Source: an uncultured Selenomonas sp.
Lineage (GTDB): Bacteria > Bacillota > Negativicutes > Selenomonadales > Selenomonadaceae
Direction of reading: 5' to 3'
Assembly: GCA_902766095.1 (NCBI GenBank)
Contig: CACXCN010000003.1
Coordinates: 24,152 to 88,151, forward strand
DNA: 64,000 nt
Positions 7,737-17,300 of the stretch are shown piece after piece; within the stretch, counting starts at the first letter, position 1; every line of letters starts with the position of its first letter. Both the position numbers and the translations under genes were made by a program. The notes beneath the pieces are model-generated. The model had not been told where the DNA came from. It ran no database searches and saw only the letters and a program-made list of their open reading frames with translations.

Positions 7737-8954
7737 ATGCGGAATAAAATCATAGTCTACGGCAACAGCCGCCCCGGCCTGCACCCTGCCATCTGGCCTA
7801 ATATACAGAGTCTGGCGCTGGGCTTCCAGCAGCTTGGCTACGAGGTATTGCTCTGCGATATATCTAGCAACAGATCATTCGTCTACTGTCTCGACCATCT
7901 GCTGACCAAGGATGATATCACATTCTCGGTCGGCTTCAACGGCTGTGGTCTGTGCGCCAACATACAGGAAATCGGTCCGGAGGAACTCTTCATTTATCGT
8001 AATCTCGACACACCGCATGTATCGGTGCTGCTCGATGTCCCCTACAACTCCTGCGCCAGTGGTCCTGAAGCCGCGGTAAAAAACCATATCGTGACACTGC
8101 TCGACCGCGATGCTGGTGAATATCTTCACCATACATTCCCCCAAAAGCACATGCACCAACTATTCCTGCCGCTCGGCGGCACGGAGTCAGCGCTATCGCT
8201 AGAGGAACTGCTGACCAGAGAACGTCCCTACGATGTGGTCGTCAGCTCATCGTTCTGGTTCGATGCCGAGCTCAGGCCCATCTGGGAAGCAGCGGATTTC
8301 CCGTTCCCTGCCATGATTCCCTTGCTCAATGATGTCGTCGACTATATGAAGGCCTATCCGGTCAACACCCCGACAGCCGTGTGCCATGTGCTGCACGACC
8401 GTGGTCTCTACGACGAGGAATACATGGTGCAGATGACGAAATTCTACTGGCCCATACTTTCCTATATGAAGATGTGGCGCAGACAGCGGTCCATGGAATT
8501 CCTCGTACAGAATGACATCCCGGTCGATGTATTCGGTGGCAACTGGGACCATGTGCCATTTGCGGACAAGCTGCGTATCCATGGAAGGGTATCCTACGCC
8601 GAGACACTCGATATCTTCTCTAAAGCAAAAATCGTCTACCAGGACAATGCTGAGTTCAACAATGGCGCTCACGACCGCGTATTCACGGCCATGCTGCACG
8701 GCGCCGCCGTCATGAGCGAGTACAGCCAGTACCTGGCTGAGGAATTCGTCGACGGACAGGAACTGATGTTGTTCGACTGGCAAAACGGTATGGAGCAGGT
8801 ACGCAGGCTCCCCGCTCTGCTGGCCGATGAGCCGCGCCGCCAGGAAATGGTCCTGCAAGCCTATAAAAAGGCCACAGCTCGTCACCGGTGGGTGAACCGC
8901 GCCCAAAGCATTAGCGAAGCTGTACATCTGCTGTATCCAGAAAGATTTATATGA
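7737..8954 (+). CDS. Glycosyltransferase, GT-B fold, CgeB/DUF3880-like
   Basis: A 405-residue protein, the only plus-strand gene in the window. It has an N-terminal Rossmann-like part (KIIVYGNSRPGLHPAI) and a C-terminal glycosyl transferase group 1-like part with DIPVDVFGGNW, RIHGRVSYAETLDIFSKAKI and a GAHDRVFTAMLHGAAVM segment. These fit CgeB-type glycosyltransferases often found in flagellar or spore glycan islands. The ribosome site is strong (AGGAGG). It is followed by the bidirectional terminator at 8960-9004. Donor and acceptor sugars cannot be read from sequence. Confidence 0.75.
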   Translation: MRNKIIVYGNSRPGLHPAIWPNIQSLALGFQQLGYEVLLCDISSNRSFVYCLDHLLTKDDITFSVGFNGCGLCANIQEIGPEELFIYRNLDTPHVSVLLDVPYNSCASGPEAAVKNHIVTLLDRDAGEYLHHTFPQKHMHQLFLPLGGTESALSLEELLTRERPYDVVVSSSFWFDAELRPIWEAADFPFPAMIPLLNDVVDYMKAYPVNTPTAVCHVLHDRGLYDEEYMVQMTKFYWPILSYMKMWRRQRSMEFLVQNDIPVDVFGGNWDHVPFADKLRIHGRVSYAETLDIFSKAKIVYQDNAEFNNGAHDRVFTAMLHGAAVMSEYSQYLAEEFVDGQELMLFDWQNGMEQVRRLPALLADEPRRQEMVLQAYKKATARHRWVNRAQSISEAVHLLYPERFI

Positions 8955-8959
8955 GATAC

Positions 8960-9004
8960 GAGCGAGGGGCATCACACCAAATCATGGTACGATGCCCCTC
9001 GCTC
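8960..9004. terminator. Bidirectional rho-independent-type hairpin
   Basis: Perfect 14-bp stem: GAGCGAGGGGCATC at 8960-8973 with its complement at 8991-9004, and a 17-base loop. It lies between the convergent genes ending at 8954 (+) and 9012 (-), so it serves both. There is no long T-run on either side. Confidence 0.75.
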
Positions 9005-9011
9005 TATATAG

Positions 9012-10235
9012 TTAAACGATGTCTAGTGACCGCATAGCCTTAGCCGTTTCCAACTGCAGTGCATCATATAGCGAGCTGCTCTCCGGCTGCGCCTTGGCTA
9101 CATGCAGCAGCAGCACTGCCTCCTGAATCTTTTCTCTGGTGTAACCGTTCGACACGAGACAGCGCCGTATACACTCAAGCAGAGCCTGACGCAGCAACAC
9201 TCCAACGGCCTCATCTCCCTGTGGCACTACTATGGCTGCATCGCGCCAGCGTGAGGAATGCCATAGCGACAAGCGATACAGATACGTGAATTCCTGATTC
9301 ATATCACTCCAGATGGGATTCTGCTCGCTACAAGTGCTGAGCCAGCCTGCCGTCATGCTCAACGCTGCCGAGTACTCTCCCCGACGGATGAGGCCATAGA
9401 GCTGCCATACCGGCATGGCCAGACGCCGTTGCCAAAGCAGTTTCGTGCGTCGCTGCCATCCGGTTACCCATCGTTGATGGCGCTTCCCCATGAGCTTGGT
9501 CCTCGGCGGCCCTAATAGGATTCCGGCTGCCTTCTCGATAATAGGATTCCATATATCAGGCGGCGCACACCTTTCCCAGGCATGACAGCCAAAGGGACGC
9601 CAGCCGGTTTTAAGGCGCCGATATACATGTTGCACGTCGTCCTGCAACGAGAATTCGAGCGCCTCATACAGCGGAGCCACGCGGAAATCAATGTCCCGCC
9701 GCATGCCGCAGTAGGCGAAGAAAGAATCCTCACAGGGAAGAAACACGTCCTTCAGGGGATGACCATCTGGCAAAGTTGCAAACAATCCTGCTGCCCGCTG
9801 GCAGGCTGCTACTCGGCGCAACGAAAAGCCACCATTACCGACCTTGGTACCGAGCAACAGCCATGGCTCCTCTCCTCGCACCGGTGCCCCTATATAATCG
9901 TAGCCCAGCTCACAGAACTCCAGCAAGCGGTCAGCAAAAACGAAGCCATCGGTCTGGTAAAGCAGTATGTACTCATAATCGCGGAAGCGCTCGTAAAAGA
10001 GTGGCTGCAGCATGAGCAGACTATACGACATGACACTGGTGAACCACTCGTCGTCGAAGTGCTCGACCGCGAAGCCCTCTCCAAGTTCCCCAAGGTCCAG
10101 CTGCAACGACTGCGGAGCCACGAATATGCGCGGATAGCGGCCAAGCACTCTTTGCAGCTGGCACAGCGACACCCGTTCCGTTTTCTTGAGTTTATTCGTG
10201 TATATGGGGACTACCACTGCCACCTTTTTCTTCAT
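9012..10235 (-). CDS. DUF5672-family protein, putative glycosyltransferase
   Basis: A 407-residue protein. Residues about 5-250 match the DUF5672 pattern: VAVVVPIYTNKL, an acidic motif in YEYILLYQTDGFVF, then VGNGGFSLRRV and EDSFFAYC. This resembles GT-A enzymes, with DGFVF in place of the DxD motif. The C-terminal 150 residues are helical and of unknown role. Its gene sits between a TPR protein gene and a terminator and is the last gene of the glycan operon that starts with the GT2 genes. The family is widespread in surface-glycan loci, but its reaction has not been established as far as I know. Confidence 0.75.
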   Translation of the reverse strand: MKKKVAVVVPIYTNKLKKTERVSLCQLQRVLGRYPRIFVAPQSLQLDLGELGEGFAVEHFDDEWFTSVMSYSLLMLQPLFYERFRDYEYILLYQTDGFVFADRLLEFCELGYDYIGAPVRGEEPWLLLGTKVGNGGFSLRRVAACQRAAGLFATLPDGHPLKDVFLPCEDSFFAYCGMRRDIDFRVAPLYEALEFSLQDDVQHVYRRLKTGWRPFGCHAWERCAPPDIWNPIIEKAAGILLGPPRTKLMGKRHQRWVTGWQRRTKLLWQRRLAMPVWQLYGLIRRGEYSAALSMTAGWLSTCSEQNPIWSDMNQEFTYLYRLSLWHSSRWRDAAIVVPQGDEAVGVLLRQALLECIRRCLVSNGYTREKIQEAVLLLHVAKAQPESSSLYDALQLETAKAMRSLDIV

Positions 10236-10256
10236 ATGCCAACCTTTCTACTCCGA

Positions 10257-11240
10257 TTACTTCTTCAGGTAGGCCAGCAGCAGAAAATCCGTCTCCGGCA
10301 GCCGTGCAGCGACCTGCCATGCGAGGTCCGCCTTCCCCTGGTCTTTCAGCAGTACCGCCATATTCCGGATAGTGGTTGCCGATTGGCCATCTATCGTGAG
10401 GGCCTGCTTGAGCTCTTGCTGCGCAGCCTCAAGATCACCAGCAGCATAATGCGCACCGGCGAAATTGTTGAGCAGACACACCTTGGCAGCCAACGCTATA
10501 TCTGCAGCCATAACCTGCTCGACCTCGGCTTCAATATCTGTCCCGTTCGCCAGCGGTTCAGCTACAGTCTCTGCTGATGTCACCGGCTCCTCCGCCTGGT
10601 TGACCGGTTCAGATTCCGCGATAACGGCATCCTCGATGTCCGACCCGACTCCGGTCTGCGATGCCCCGTCTACCGTCGCTACGTCCACATGCATGAACGC
10701 TGCTATATGCGGAAAATCCTTTGCTATGTGCTCTGGATCATTCTGCGCATAGTAGTCGAGGATATCCTCGACATCATCGTGCTGCTCCGTCGTAAGCTGA
10801 TCAGCGTAATGCTCGAGCACGAAGTCGAATATGGCCAGACCGTCATCGCTGCGGTCCTCAAGCATGCAGATGCGGGCCAGCAGGATACGCGTCTCCACAT
10901 CCTGTGGAGCGAACTGAAGGGTATCGTTCACGAGTGCGGCTGCTCGCACGTAGTCACCCTGCATGAAATAGCTGTAGGCACCGAGGTACAGAGCTTTCGG
11001 ATCATAGCATTTGTCCTCAATCAGCTCTGTCAAGTCTTGCAGTACGCCGAGGAAATCATCGTTATCGAATTTCTCCTGCATACGTTCTATCGTCCCAGCT
11101 GGTGCCGTTCCTGCCTGCATTTTTGCTTCCTCCATCTTCCTCATCTCCATCTGCTGCTCGGCTTTTCCCTTTCGTGCAGTATCAGCGGCGGATACCTTTT
11201 TGTTCCGGCTCTTTCTAAGTCTCCTGCTGGCTCTGCTCAT
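10257..11240 (-). CDS. TPR-repeat protein
   Basis: A 327-residue soluble protein. The N-terminus is very basic (RASRRLRKSRNKK), followed by TPR-like helices at about 50-150 (KALYLGAYSYFMQGDYVRA) and 250-320 (LLNNFAGAHYAAGDLEAAQQ), with an acidic, low-complexity linker at about 185-235. No catalytic domain is seen. Within the glycosyltransferase operon it may act as a scaffold or help present flagellin to the GT41-like enzymes; that is inference. The ribosome site AGGAAAGG is rather far (12 bases) from ATG. Confidence 0.7.
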   Translation of the reverse strand: MSRASRRLRKSRNKKVSAADTARKGKAEQQMEMRKMEEAKMQAGTAPAGTIERMQEKFDNDDFLGVLQDLTELIEDKCYDPKALYLGAYSYFMQGDYVRAAALVNDTLQFAPQDVETRILLARICMLEDRSDDGLAIFDFVLEHYADQLTTEQHDDVEDILDYYAQNDPEHIAKDFPHIAAFMHVDVATVDGASQTGVGSDIEDAVIAESEPVNQAEEPVTSAETVAEPLANGTDIEAEVEQVMAADIALAAKVCLLNNFAGAHYAAGDLEAAQQELKQALTIDGQSATTIRNMAVLLKDQGKADLAWQVAARLPETDFLLLAYLKK

Positions 11241-11331
11241 ATCTATATCATACCTTTCCTGATTAGTAGTTTTACTATTACCTTATTTGTTATTCGACAT
11301 CAGGTCGATATTTCCTCTCAGACTCCGCCAT

Positions 11332-12819
11332 CTACTGCTGTCTCAGCCAGCTCTGCCAGATTTCCTTATATAGTCTCTCGAGTGCACGCACATAGCCCTT
11401 CGCATCCATGAGTGGTGTATGACGCAGCATTTGCGGCAGCTGATCATGTAGCCCCTGCAGTAGCTCGCGGTCCTGCGCGAGCTGCACCGCCCGCTCGATA
11501 TAGCCCGCATCATCCGGTGACGCTAGCTCCCCCAGGCCGACATTCATGAGTATGCTATAGCCGAAACGTGTACCATGACGGCTGCCGTAGCGCGAGATAA
11601 CCGGCACCCCCATGTAGAGTGCATCGCAGGTCGTGCCGCCACCCGTGTAGGGATAGGTGTCGAGAGCTATATCCACATCATTGTAGCGCTCCAGGTAGTC
11701 CAATCCGGACTTGTCGATGTCCACGCGCGCCATGTCGATTCCGGTCTTCTCCAATTTGCGACGCAGGTTGCTTTCGTACTCCGCCTCATCAAGCGAGCTC
11801 TTTATGAGCAGGCGGCTCCCCGGTACGCGACGCAATATCTCGGCCCAGAGCCGCAGCTGCTCGGCTGTCATCTTGTGGTAATTATTGAAACTGCCGAAGA
11901 CTATGGGCTCATGCACATGGTAGGGCCTCTGCGCCCGGAGTGCTCGTATCGACGGCGTATAGCATAGATGCGAGTGCGGCATCCGCAACAGCTGCTCGGC
12001 AAAATCGGCCTCGTGCTCCCCCGGCGGGTCGCAGTAGGGATCGCTCAGGAAATAGTCCACAGCATGGCTCCCCGAGGTGCTCATGTAGCCGATGCCGGCC
12101 ACCTGCACCGGCGCCGGACGGTAGCTCATGATCTGCATGGTCGGCCCGCCGAGGCAGTGGACATTCGTATCGAATAGGATGTCTATCTCGTCGTCATAGA
12201 TGGCCTGCGCCATCTCGTGCGGCTCCATATCCTCATTGAAGCACCGCAGCCTCACGCCCCACTCCTGCATGGAGTGCGTCACACCGTCCTGCCTGTCCTC
12301 GAGGCTATAGGCATAGATCTCGAAATCCTGCCGGTCGTATATGGCGAATAGCTGGATGAGGAAGAAGCTCGTAACGCCCTCGCAGAAATGCGGACTCAGG
12401 TAGCCGATGCGCAGGCGCGCATGGCGATGGCGAGTTCGCGCATGCGGCAGCGGCAACGACTGCTGCGCCACGGCCGCGAACATGTCGTACAGGAATGACC
12501 TCTCGCGCAGCTCAGCATCGGTCGTGCTGACAAGGTAATGCAGGCCGAATATATGGTTCGAGAGCTGGCGCTGCTGCGTCATGATCGGCTGGCCGGCCGG
12601 CATATTGAGCGCCTGCCAGGCATACTGCTCGGCCTGCTCCAGCTCATCGAGCCCGCGGCAGCAGTCAGCCAGACGATAGAGGATGGCCCATCGCTCATCC
12701 GGTGCCAGGGAGCCATCCTGCAGCTTCCGTTGCAGATAGTTGCGGGCACCACGCAGATTCCTCTGCTCTATCATTTGATTGGCCCGCTCGAACACCCGGC
12801 CCAGCTTCTTCCTGTTCAT
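11332..12819 (-). CDS. GT41/SPINDLY-like O-linked glycosyltransferase (third ORF of array)
   Basis: A 495-residue protein with a short TPR-like N-terminal region (1-115) and one GT41-type catalytic module. Motifs are RLRIGYLSPHF, DIDILFDTNVHCLGG, PVQVAGIGYMSTSGS, FGSFNNYHKM and VDIALDTYPYTGGGTTCDAL followed by YMGVPVISRYG. GT41 enzymes such as OGT and SPY move GlcNAc or fucose onto Ser/Thr of proteins. ATG at 12819 overlaps the upstream stop as ATGA, so translation is coupled; the longer frame from 12858 is not needed. Note DTNVHCLGG where many family members have DLxGHT. Near flagellin, the filament protein is the likely target. Confidence 0.85.
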   Translation of the reverse strand: MNRKKLGRVFERANQMIEQRNLRGARNYLQRKLQDGSLAPDERWAILYRLADCCRGLDELEQAEQYAWQALNMPAGQPIMTQQRQLSNHIFGLHYLVSTTDAELRERSFLYDMFAAVAQQSLPLPHARTRHRHARLRIGYLSPHFCEGVTSFFLIQLFAIYDRQDFEIYAYSLEDRQDGVTHSMQEWGVRLRCFNEDMEPHEMAQAIYDDEIDILFDTNVHCLGGPTMQIMSYRPAPVQVAGIGYMSTSGSHAVDYFLSDPYCDPPGEHEADFAEQLLRMPHSHLCYTPSIRALRAQRPYHVHEPIVFGSFNNYHKMTAEQLRLWAEILRRVPGSRLLIKSSLDEAEYESNLRRKLEKTGIDMARVDIDKSGLDYLERYNDVDIALDTYPYTGGGTTCDALYMGVPVISRYGSRHGTRFGYSILMNVGLGELASPDDAGYIERAVQLAQDRELLQGLHDQLPQMLRHTPLMDAKGYVRALERLYKEIWQSWLRQQ

Positions 12820-14315
12820 CGCACCACGCCCTCCTCCGCCTGTGCCTGCTGCCGCCATCTGTCAAATACCTGCCGGTAAACCTGCTCGACCTCGCTGAGA
12901 TAGAGGCGCGCATTCATGAGCGGCGACTCGCGCATCATCTGCGGCAGCTGCTCATGCAACGCTGTGAGCAGCTGCCGGTCCTGGGCTAGCGCCACAGCTC
13001 GCTCGATATAACCCGCGAGATCTGGCGCTGCGAGCTCACCGAGGCCGACATTCATGAGCAGCGAATAGCCGAAGCGCGAGCCATGGCGCCGACCATAGCG
13101 CGTGACGACCGGTACCCCCATATAGAGCGCATCACAAGTCGTACCGCCGCCCGTATAGGGGTAGGTATCGAGCATGATGTCGACGGCTGTATAGCGATTG
13201 AAGAAATCATCCGATGGCCCCTCCATGGTCAGTCGTTCCTCGGGAATGCCGGCCGCCAGCATGCGGCGGTGCATTTCCTTCATCTGGTAGTGGCTCCGCG
13301 AGGTATTCTTGGCTAGCAGGCGAGCCTCCGGTACGCGCCGCAATATCTCGGCCCAGCCCGCGAGCATTTCATCGCTTATCTTATTGAAGTTGTTGAAGCT
13401 CGCGAATACTATCTGCTCATGCGGCTGCCATTTCTCATGTACCCGCAGGACTCGCGCCGATGGCGTATAGCAGAAATGCGAGTGTGACAGCCGGATGATC
13501 TCCTCGGCAAAATCTTCATCATGCAGTCCCGGGGGATCGAGATACTGGTCTCCGAGGAAGTAATCGATGACCTTCGTGCCCGAGGTCGACATGTAGCCGA
13601 TACCGGATATCTGTACCGGGGCCGGCTTGTAGCAAAGCACACGCAGGGTATGACCGCCCGAGACATGCACCTCGAGATCGAACATGATATCTATCTCATC
13701 GTCGTAAATGACCTGTGCGATATCGTGGATGTTCTGCCCCTCCTGGAAGAGCCGCACAATCTGCACATGCTCACGCACCTGCTTATAAACGGCATCTATA
13801 CAACCATCATCCAGCACATAGACATACACCTCGAACTCGTCGCGATTGTAGGCTGTCATGAGCTGCATGTAGAAGAGACTAAGCACGCCATGCCCCATCT
13901 GGTTCATGATGTAGCCGATGCGCAGTTTTGCGTGCTGATGACGGCGCAGGGGATGCTGGAACTGGACCGCCGTCTGAGCAAACTTATCATATAGGAAGGA
14001 CGTCTCGCGCAGTTCCTCATCACTGAGATCAGGCAAATAGTGCAGGTTGAACAGAAAATTGCTGAGCATCTCTTCCTGCCGCTCGCGCTGCAGCCCTTCG
14101 ACTGCATTCAGCGATTTCCAGACGGCCGCTTTCCAACGCGGCCAATCGCCAAGCTTGAAGTAGGCACCTGCATACTGCTGATATACAGCCCACATGTCCG
14201 TTTTCTGAAATATTCCCCCCCGCATCATGGATTGCAGCTTCGATATTGCCATAAGCGGCTGCAATTCAATCAGTTTACTCAGTCCCTGCAGTTTATCCTT
14301 TGCCGTTTTCTCCAC
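12816..14315 (-). CDS. GT41/SPINDLY-like O-linked glycosyltransferase (second ORF of array)
   Basis: A 499-residue paralogue of the gene that follows. It has an N-terminal helical region and one GT41-like module: KLRIGYIMNQMGHGVLSLF, DIMFDLEVHVSGGHT, PVQISGIGYMSTSGTKV, FASFNNFNKIS and VDIMLDTYPYTGGGTTCDAL. The start codon is GTG, with GAGG 10 bases ahead, and it overlaps the end of the 1169-residue gene by 23 bases. The two single-module proteins are closer to each other (both GYMSTSG, ILLMNVGLGELA-type segments) than to the double-module protein, which points to recent duplication. Confidence 0.85.
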   Translation of the reverse strand: MEKTAKDKLQGLSKLIELQPLMAISKLQSMMRGGIFQKTDMWAVYQQYAGAYFKLGDWPRWKAAVWKSLNAVEGLQRERQEEMLSNFLFNLHYLPDLSDEELRETSFLYDKFAQTAVQFQHPLRRHQHAKLRIGYIMNQMGHGVLSLFYMQLMTAYNRDEFEVYVYVLDDGCIDAVYKQVREHVQIVRLFQEGQNIHDIAQVIYDDEIDIMFDLEVHVSGGHTLRVLCYKPAPVQISGIGYMSTSGTKVIDYFLGDQYLDPPGLHDEDFAEEIIRLSHSHFCYTPSARVLRVHEKWQPHEQIVFASFNNFNKISDEMLAGWAEILRRVPEARLLAKNTSRSHYQMKEMHRRMLAAGIPEERLTMEGPSDDFFNRYTAVDIMLDTYPYTGGGTTCDALYMGVPVVTRYGRRHGSRFGYSLLMNVGLGELAAPDLAGYIERAVALAQDRQLLTALHEQLPQMMRESPLMNARLYLSEVEQVYRQVFDRWRQQAQAEEGVVR

Positions 14316-17300
14316 GAACTACCATCCTCTGCCATAGATATATATACTGCTCTTCGAGCTCGGCCACATACTGCTTCGTATTCATCAGCGGCGCTCCCAT
14401 CATCATGCTGCGCAGATTCCGATGCAGGACATCGAGCAGATCAGCATCGCGCGCGAGTGCCACGGCCCGGGCTACATACTCAGTGGGCGTTGCCACTGCC
14501 AGCTCACCGACACCGGCATTCATCAGTATCGAGAGCCCCAGGCGGTCGCCATGGCGCCGCCCGTAGAGCGATACGACCGGCACGCCCATATAGAGCGCAT
14601 CGCAGGTCGTCCCGCCGCCCACATAGGGATAGGTATCGAGCGCGATATCGACATCGAGGTAGCGCTCCATGTAGTTGGCAGTCGTTCCCTCAATCTCCAC
14701 GCGGCTCATGTCGAGTCCCAGCGCCGCCAGCCGCTCGTACTCCGCGAGACAGCCCTGCGGTGTATTGGCCTGCGGATTCTTGAGCAGGAGCCGGCTGCCC
14801 GGCACCGCCTGCATGATCTCCCGCCATAGTCCTATCATCTTATCGGTGATTTTGCTGTAGCGGTTAAATACGCCGAACGTGACATAGCCCTTCGCGCGAC
14901 AAGGTGCGCCAACCGGCTCTGGCACATCGCTGCGTCCGGTATAGCAGAACTGGCTCGTGAGCCGCACAGGCCGCTCATGGAGTCCGGCCCATGTATCAGC
15001 CTCATCCTCTGGCGGATCGGCATAGCTATCAGTGATGAAGCCATCGACACCTCTGAGGCCCGTAGGATGGATGTACCCGATGCCGGCCAGCTGCACCGGC
15101 GCCGGTCTATAGGCCAACACTGGCAGTCCGCCGCCAGCCACATGTCCCGCGAGGTCGACGAGCACATCGATGCCATCATCGCGGATGCGCCTCGCGAGGC
15201 CCGCATAGTCATCCCGCCTGCCGGAGCAGTCCACATAGTGATTTACGGCCCCGCGCACGAGCTCCGTGAAACCATCCTGACGCGAATTCAACGCATAGGC
15301 ATAAATTTCGAAAGCATCCGTCGTATGTCCCACCAGCAGCTGATAGTAAAAATAGAACATGACCTGATTGCGGAAATCCGGCGATAAATAACCGATGCGC
15401 AGGCGATGGTCAGGACGTGCTGCAAGGCGCTGCGAAAGCTCGATCGGACTGAGCTCCGGCAGAATCTCTGCATCCCTGAGCAAATCGTTGTAGCCCATAT
15501 GGGCCGCATTGAGCGCCCGGATATCCTCGGTCGTGTCACCAGCATAGTGGTGCATGGTCAGCAGGGCTGAGCTGTACATGTGGCAGCGGTCGGGCAAATG
15601 CTCCGCTGCCTGCGAGGCCCGCATATAGTCCGCGGCCCCAGCCTCATTCTCTCCCATACCGCTCTCGCCATGGGCCAGCTTGGCCAGCAGATCCATGCGG
15701 AAGTCACTCGGTGCAGACGACTCGGCAACAGTCCCCAGCTCCTGCAGGCCCTGCCGGGCTGCATCACGGCATCCCACGAAATTGCCGAGGCTCATGCGGG
15801 CCTCGGCCAGCATGCGATAGAGCTCCGCGCGATGCTCTGTATCGTAGGCTAGCGCCTGCTGCAGCCACCAGCTCGTACGGCCCCAGTCATGCCTAGTATT
15901 CCGGCTGCGCTCATACTGTGCCATCGCTCCAGCTGCATAGGCCATAGCCAGATTCCTTTTATCCGCGGTACCCGCTATGATTTCAAGCGCTAGCTGACGC
16001 ACCTGATTCCAATCATCAGTCTGTGAACAGCTCTGCAGGCGCAGACATTTCTCAGCGATATCCATAGCTCGTGCGGCCTCCGGCATGTCGGCCTCGACAT
16101 AGTCCAGCCAGATACGCATATAGGCCTGCTCGACTGCCGCCATGTAGTCGGCCGACTGCATGACCGGTGACCTCTGCATATCCCAGCGCAGCGTATCGTG
16201 ATAGCGGCAGAGCCTCTCCGTGTCGTGGGCCAGCTCCACGGCTATCCTTATATACTCAGCCACATCCGCTGCACAGAGCTCCTCGTGGCCGACATTCGTG
16301 AGCAGCGAGCCGCCGAAGCGCGCCCCATGCCGCTCTCCGACGAGTGTTACGACCGGCACGCCCATGTAGAGCGCATCGCACGTCGTACCGCCGCCCGGAT
16401 ATGGGAACGTATCGAGTGCGATATCCATCTCATGATAGTGCCGCAGGTACTTTGGCTCCTGCTCCCCCAGAATCACACGGGCAAGGTCGATACCAGCCGC
16501 AGCTATGCGCTTTTTTGCGGCCTCGGCCGTATAAGGCTTGTTGAATACCGCCGCTTTCAGATAGAGGCGGCTGTCCGGCACCTGGCGCATGATCTCGCTC
16601 CAGACCTGCAGCACCGCATCAGATACCTTGGCGAAATTATTGAAGCTGCCGAACGTGATATAACCATTTCGGCGGCAGGGAGCCGGACCGGGATAGTCAG
16701 GCGCATCGTGCCACATGAAGCAGAAATGGCTCTGCGGCAGCCGCAGCAGTTTCTCCACAAACCATTTGTCATTCGGCTCAGGTACATCCTCAGGATCGGT
16801 ATAATGGTCGGCGAGGAAATAATCTACTGCCGGTAGTCCCGTCGTGCCGAAATAGCCGATACCGGATACCTGTACAGGTGCTGGCTTGCAGGCCAGTACG
16901 GGCAGGAAGTTATTCGCGGTGTGTCCGGCCAGGTCTATCAGGATATCGATCTCATCAGCGTGCACGATTCTCGCCACCTCGTCCGGTGGCAGGCCGCGCA
17001 CATTGCGCCACTTGTCCGTGATGGCGGCGAATTCGCGGCTTGCTCCATCCTCCAGGCAATCGGTATAGCAGTAGACCTCGAACAGCTCGTGGTCATACGA
17101 GTGAAAGAAGGCATAGCTGAAGAAGGCCACAACGTGGAAATGCAGGTCGGGCGATATGTAGCCGAGCCGCAGCTTGCCCCGCTTCTGCCAGCGTGCCTTG
17201 AGCTTCGCTCGGTCGTATCCATAGGGCTTGATAGCCGCGAACAGCTTGCCGTAGCCGATGGCTGCCTCATACATGAATTCCGGCGGCTTCGCGAGATAGT

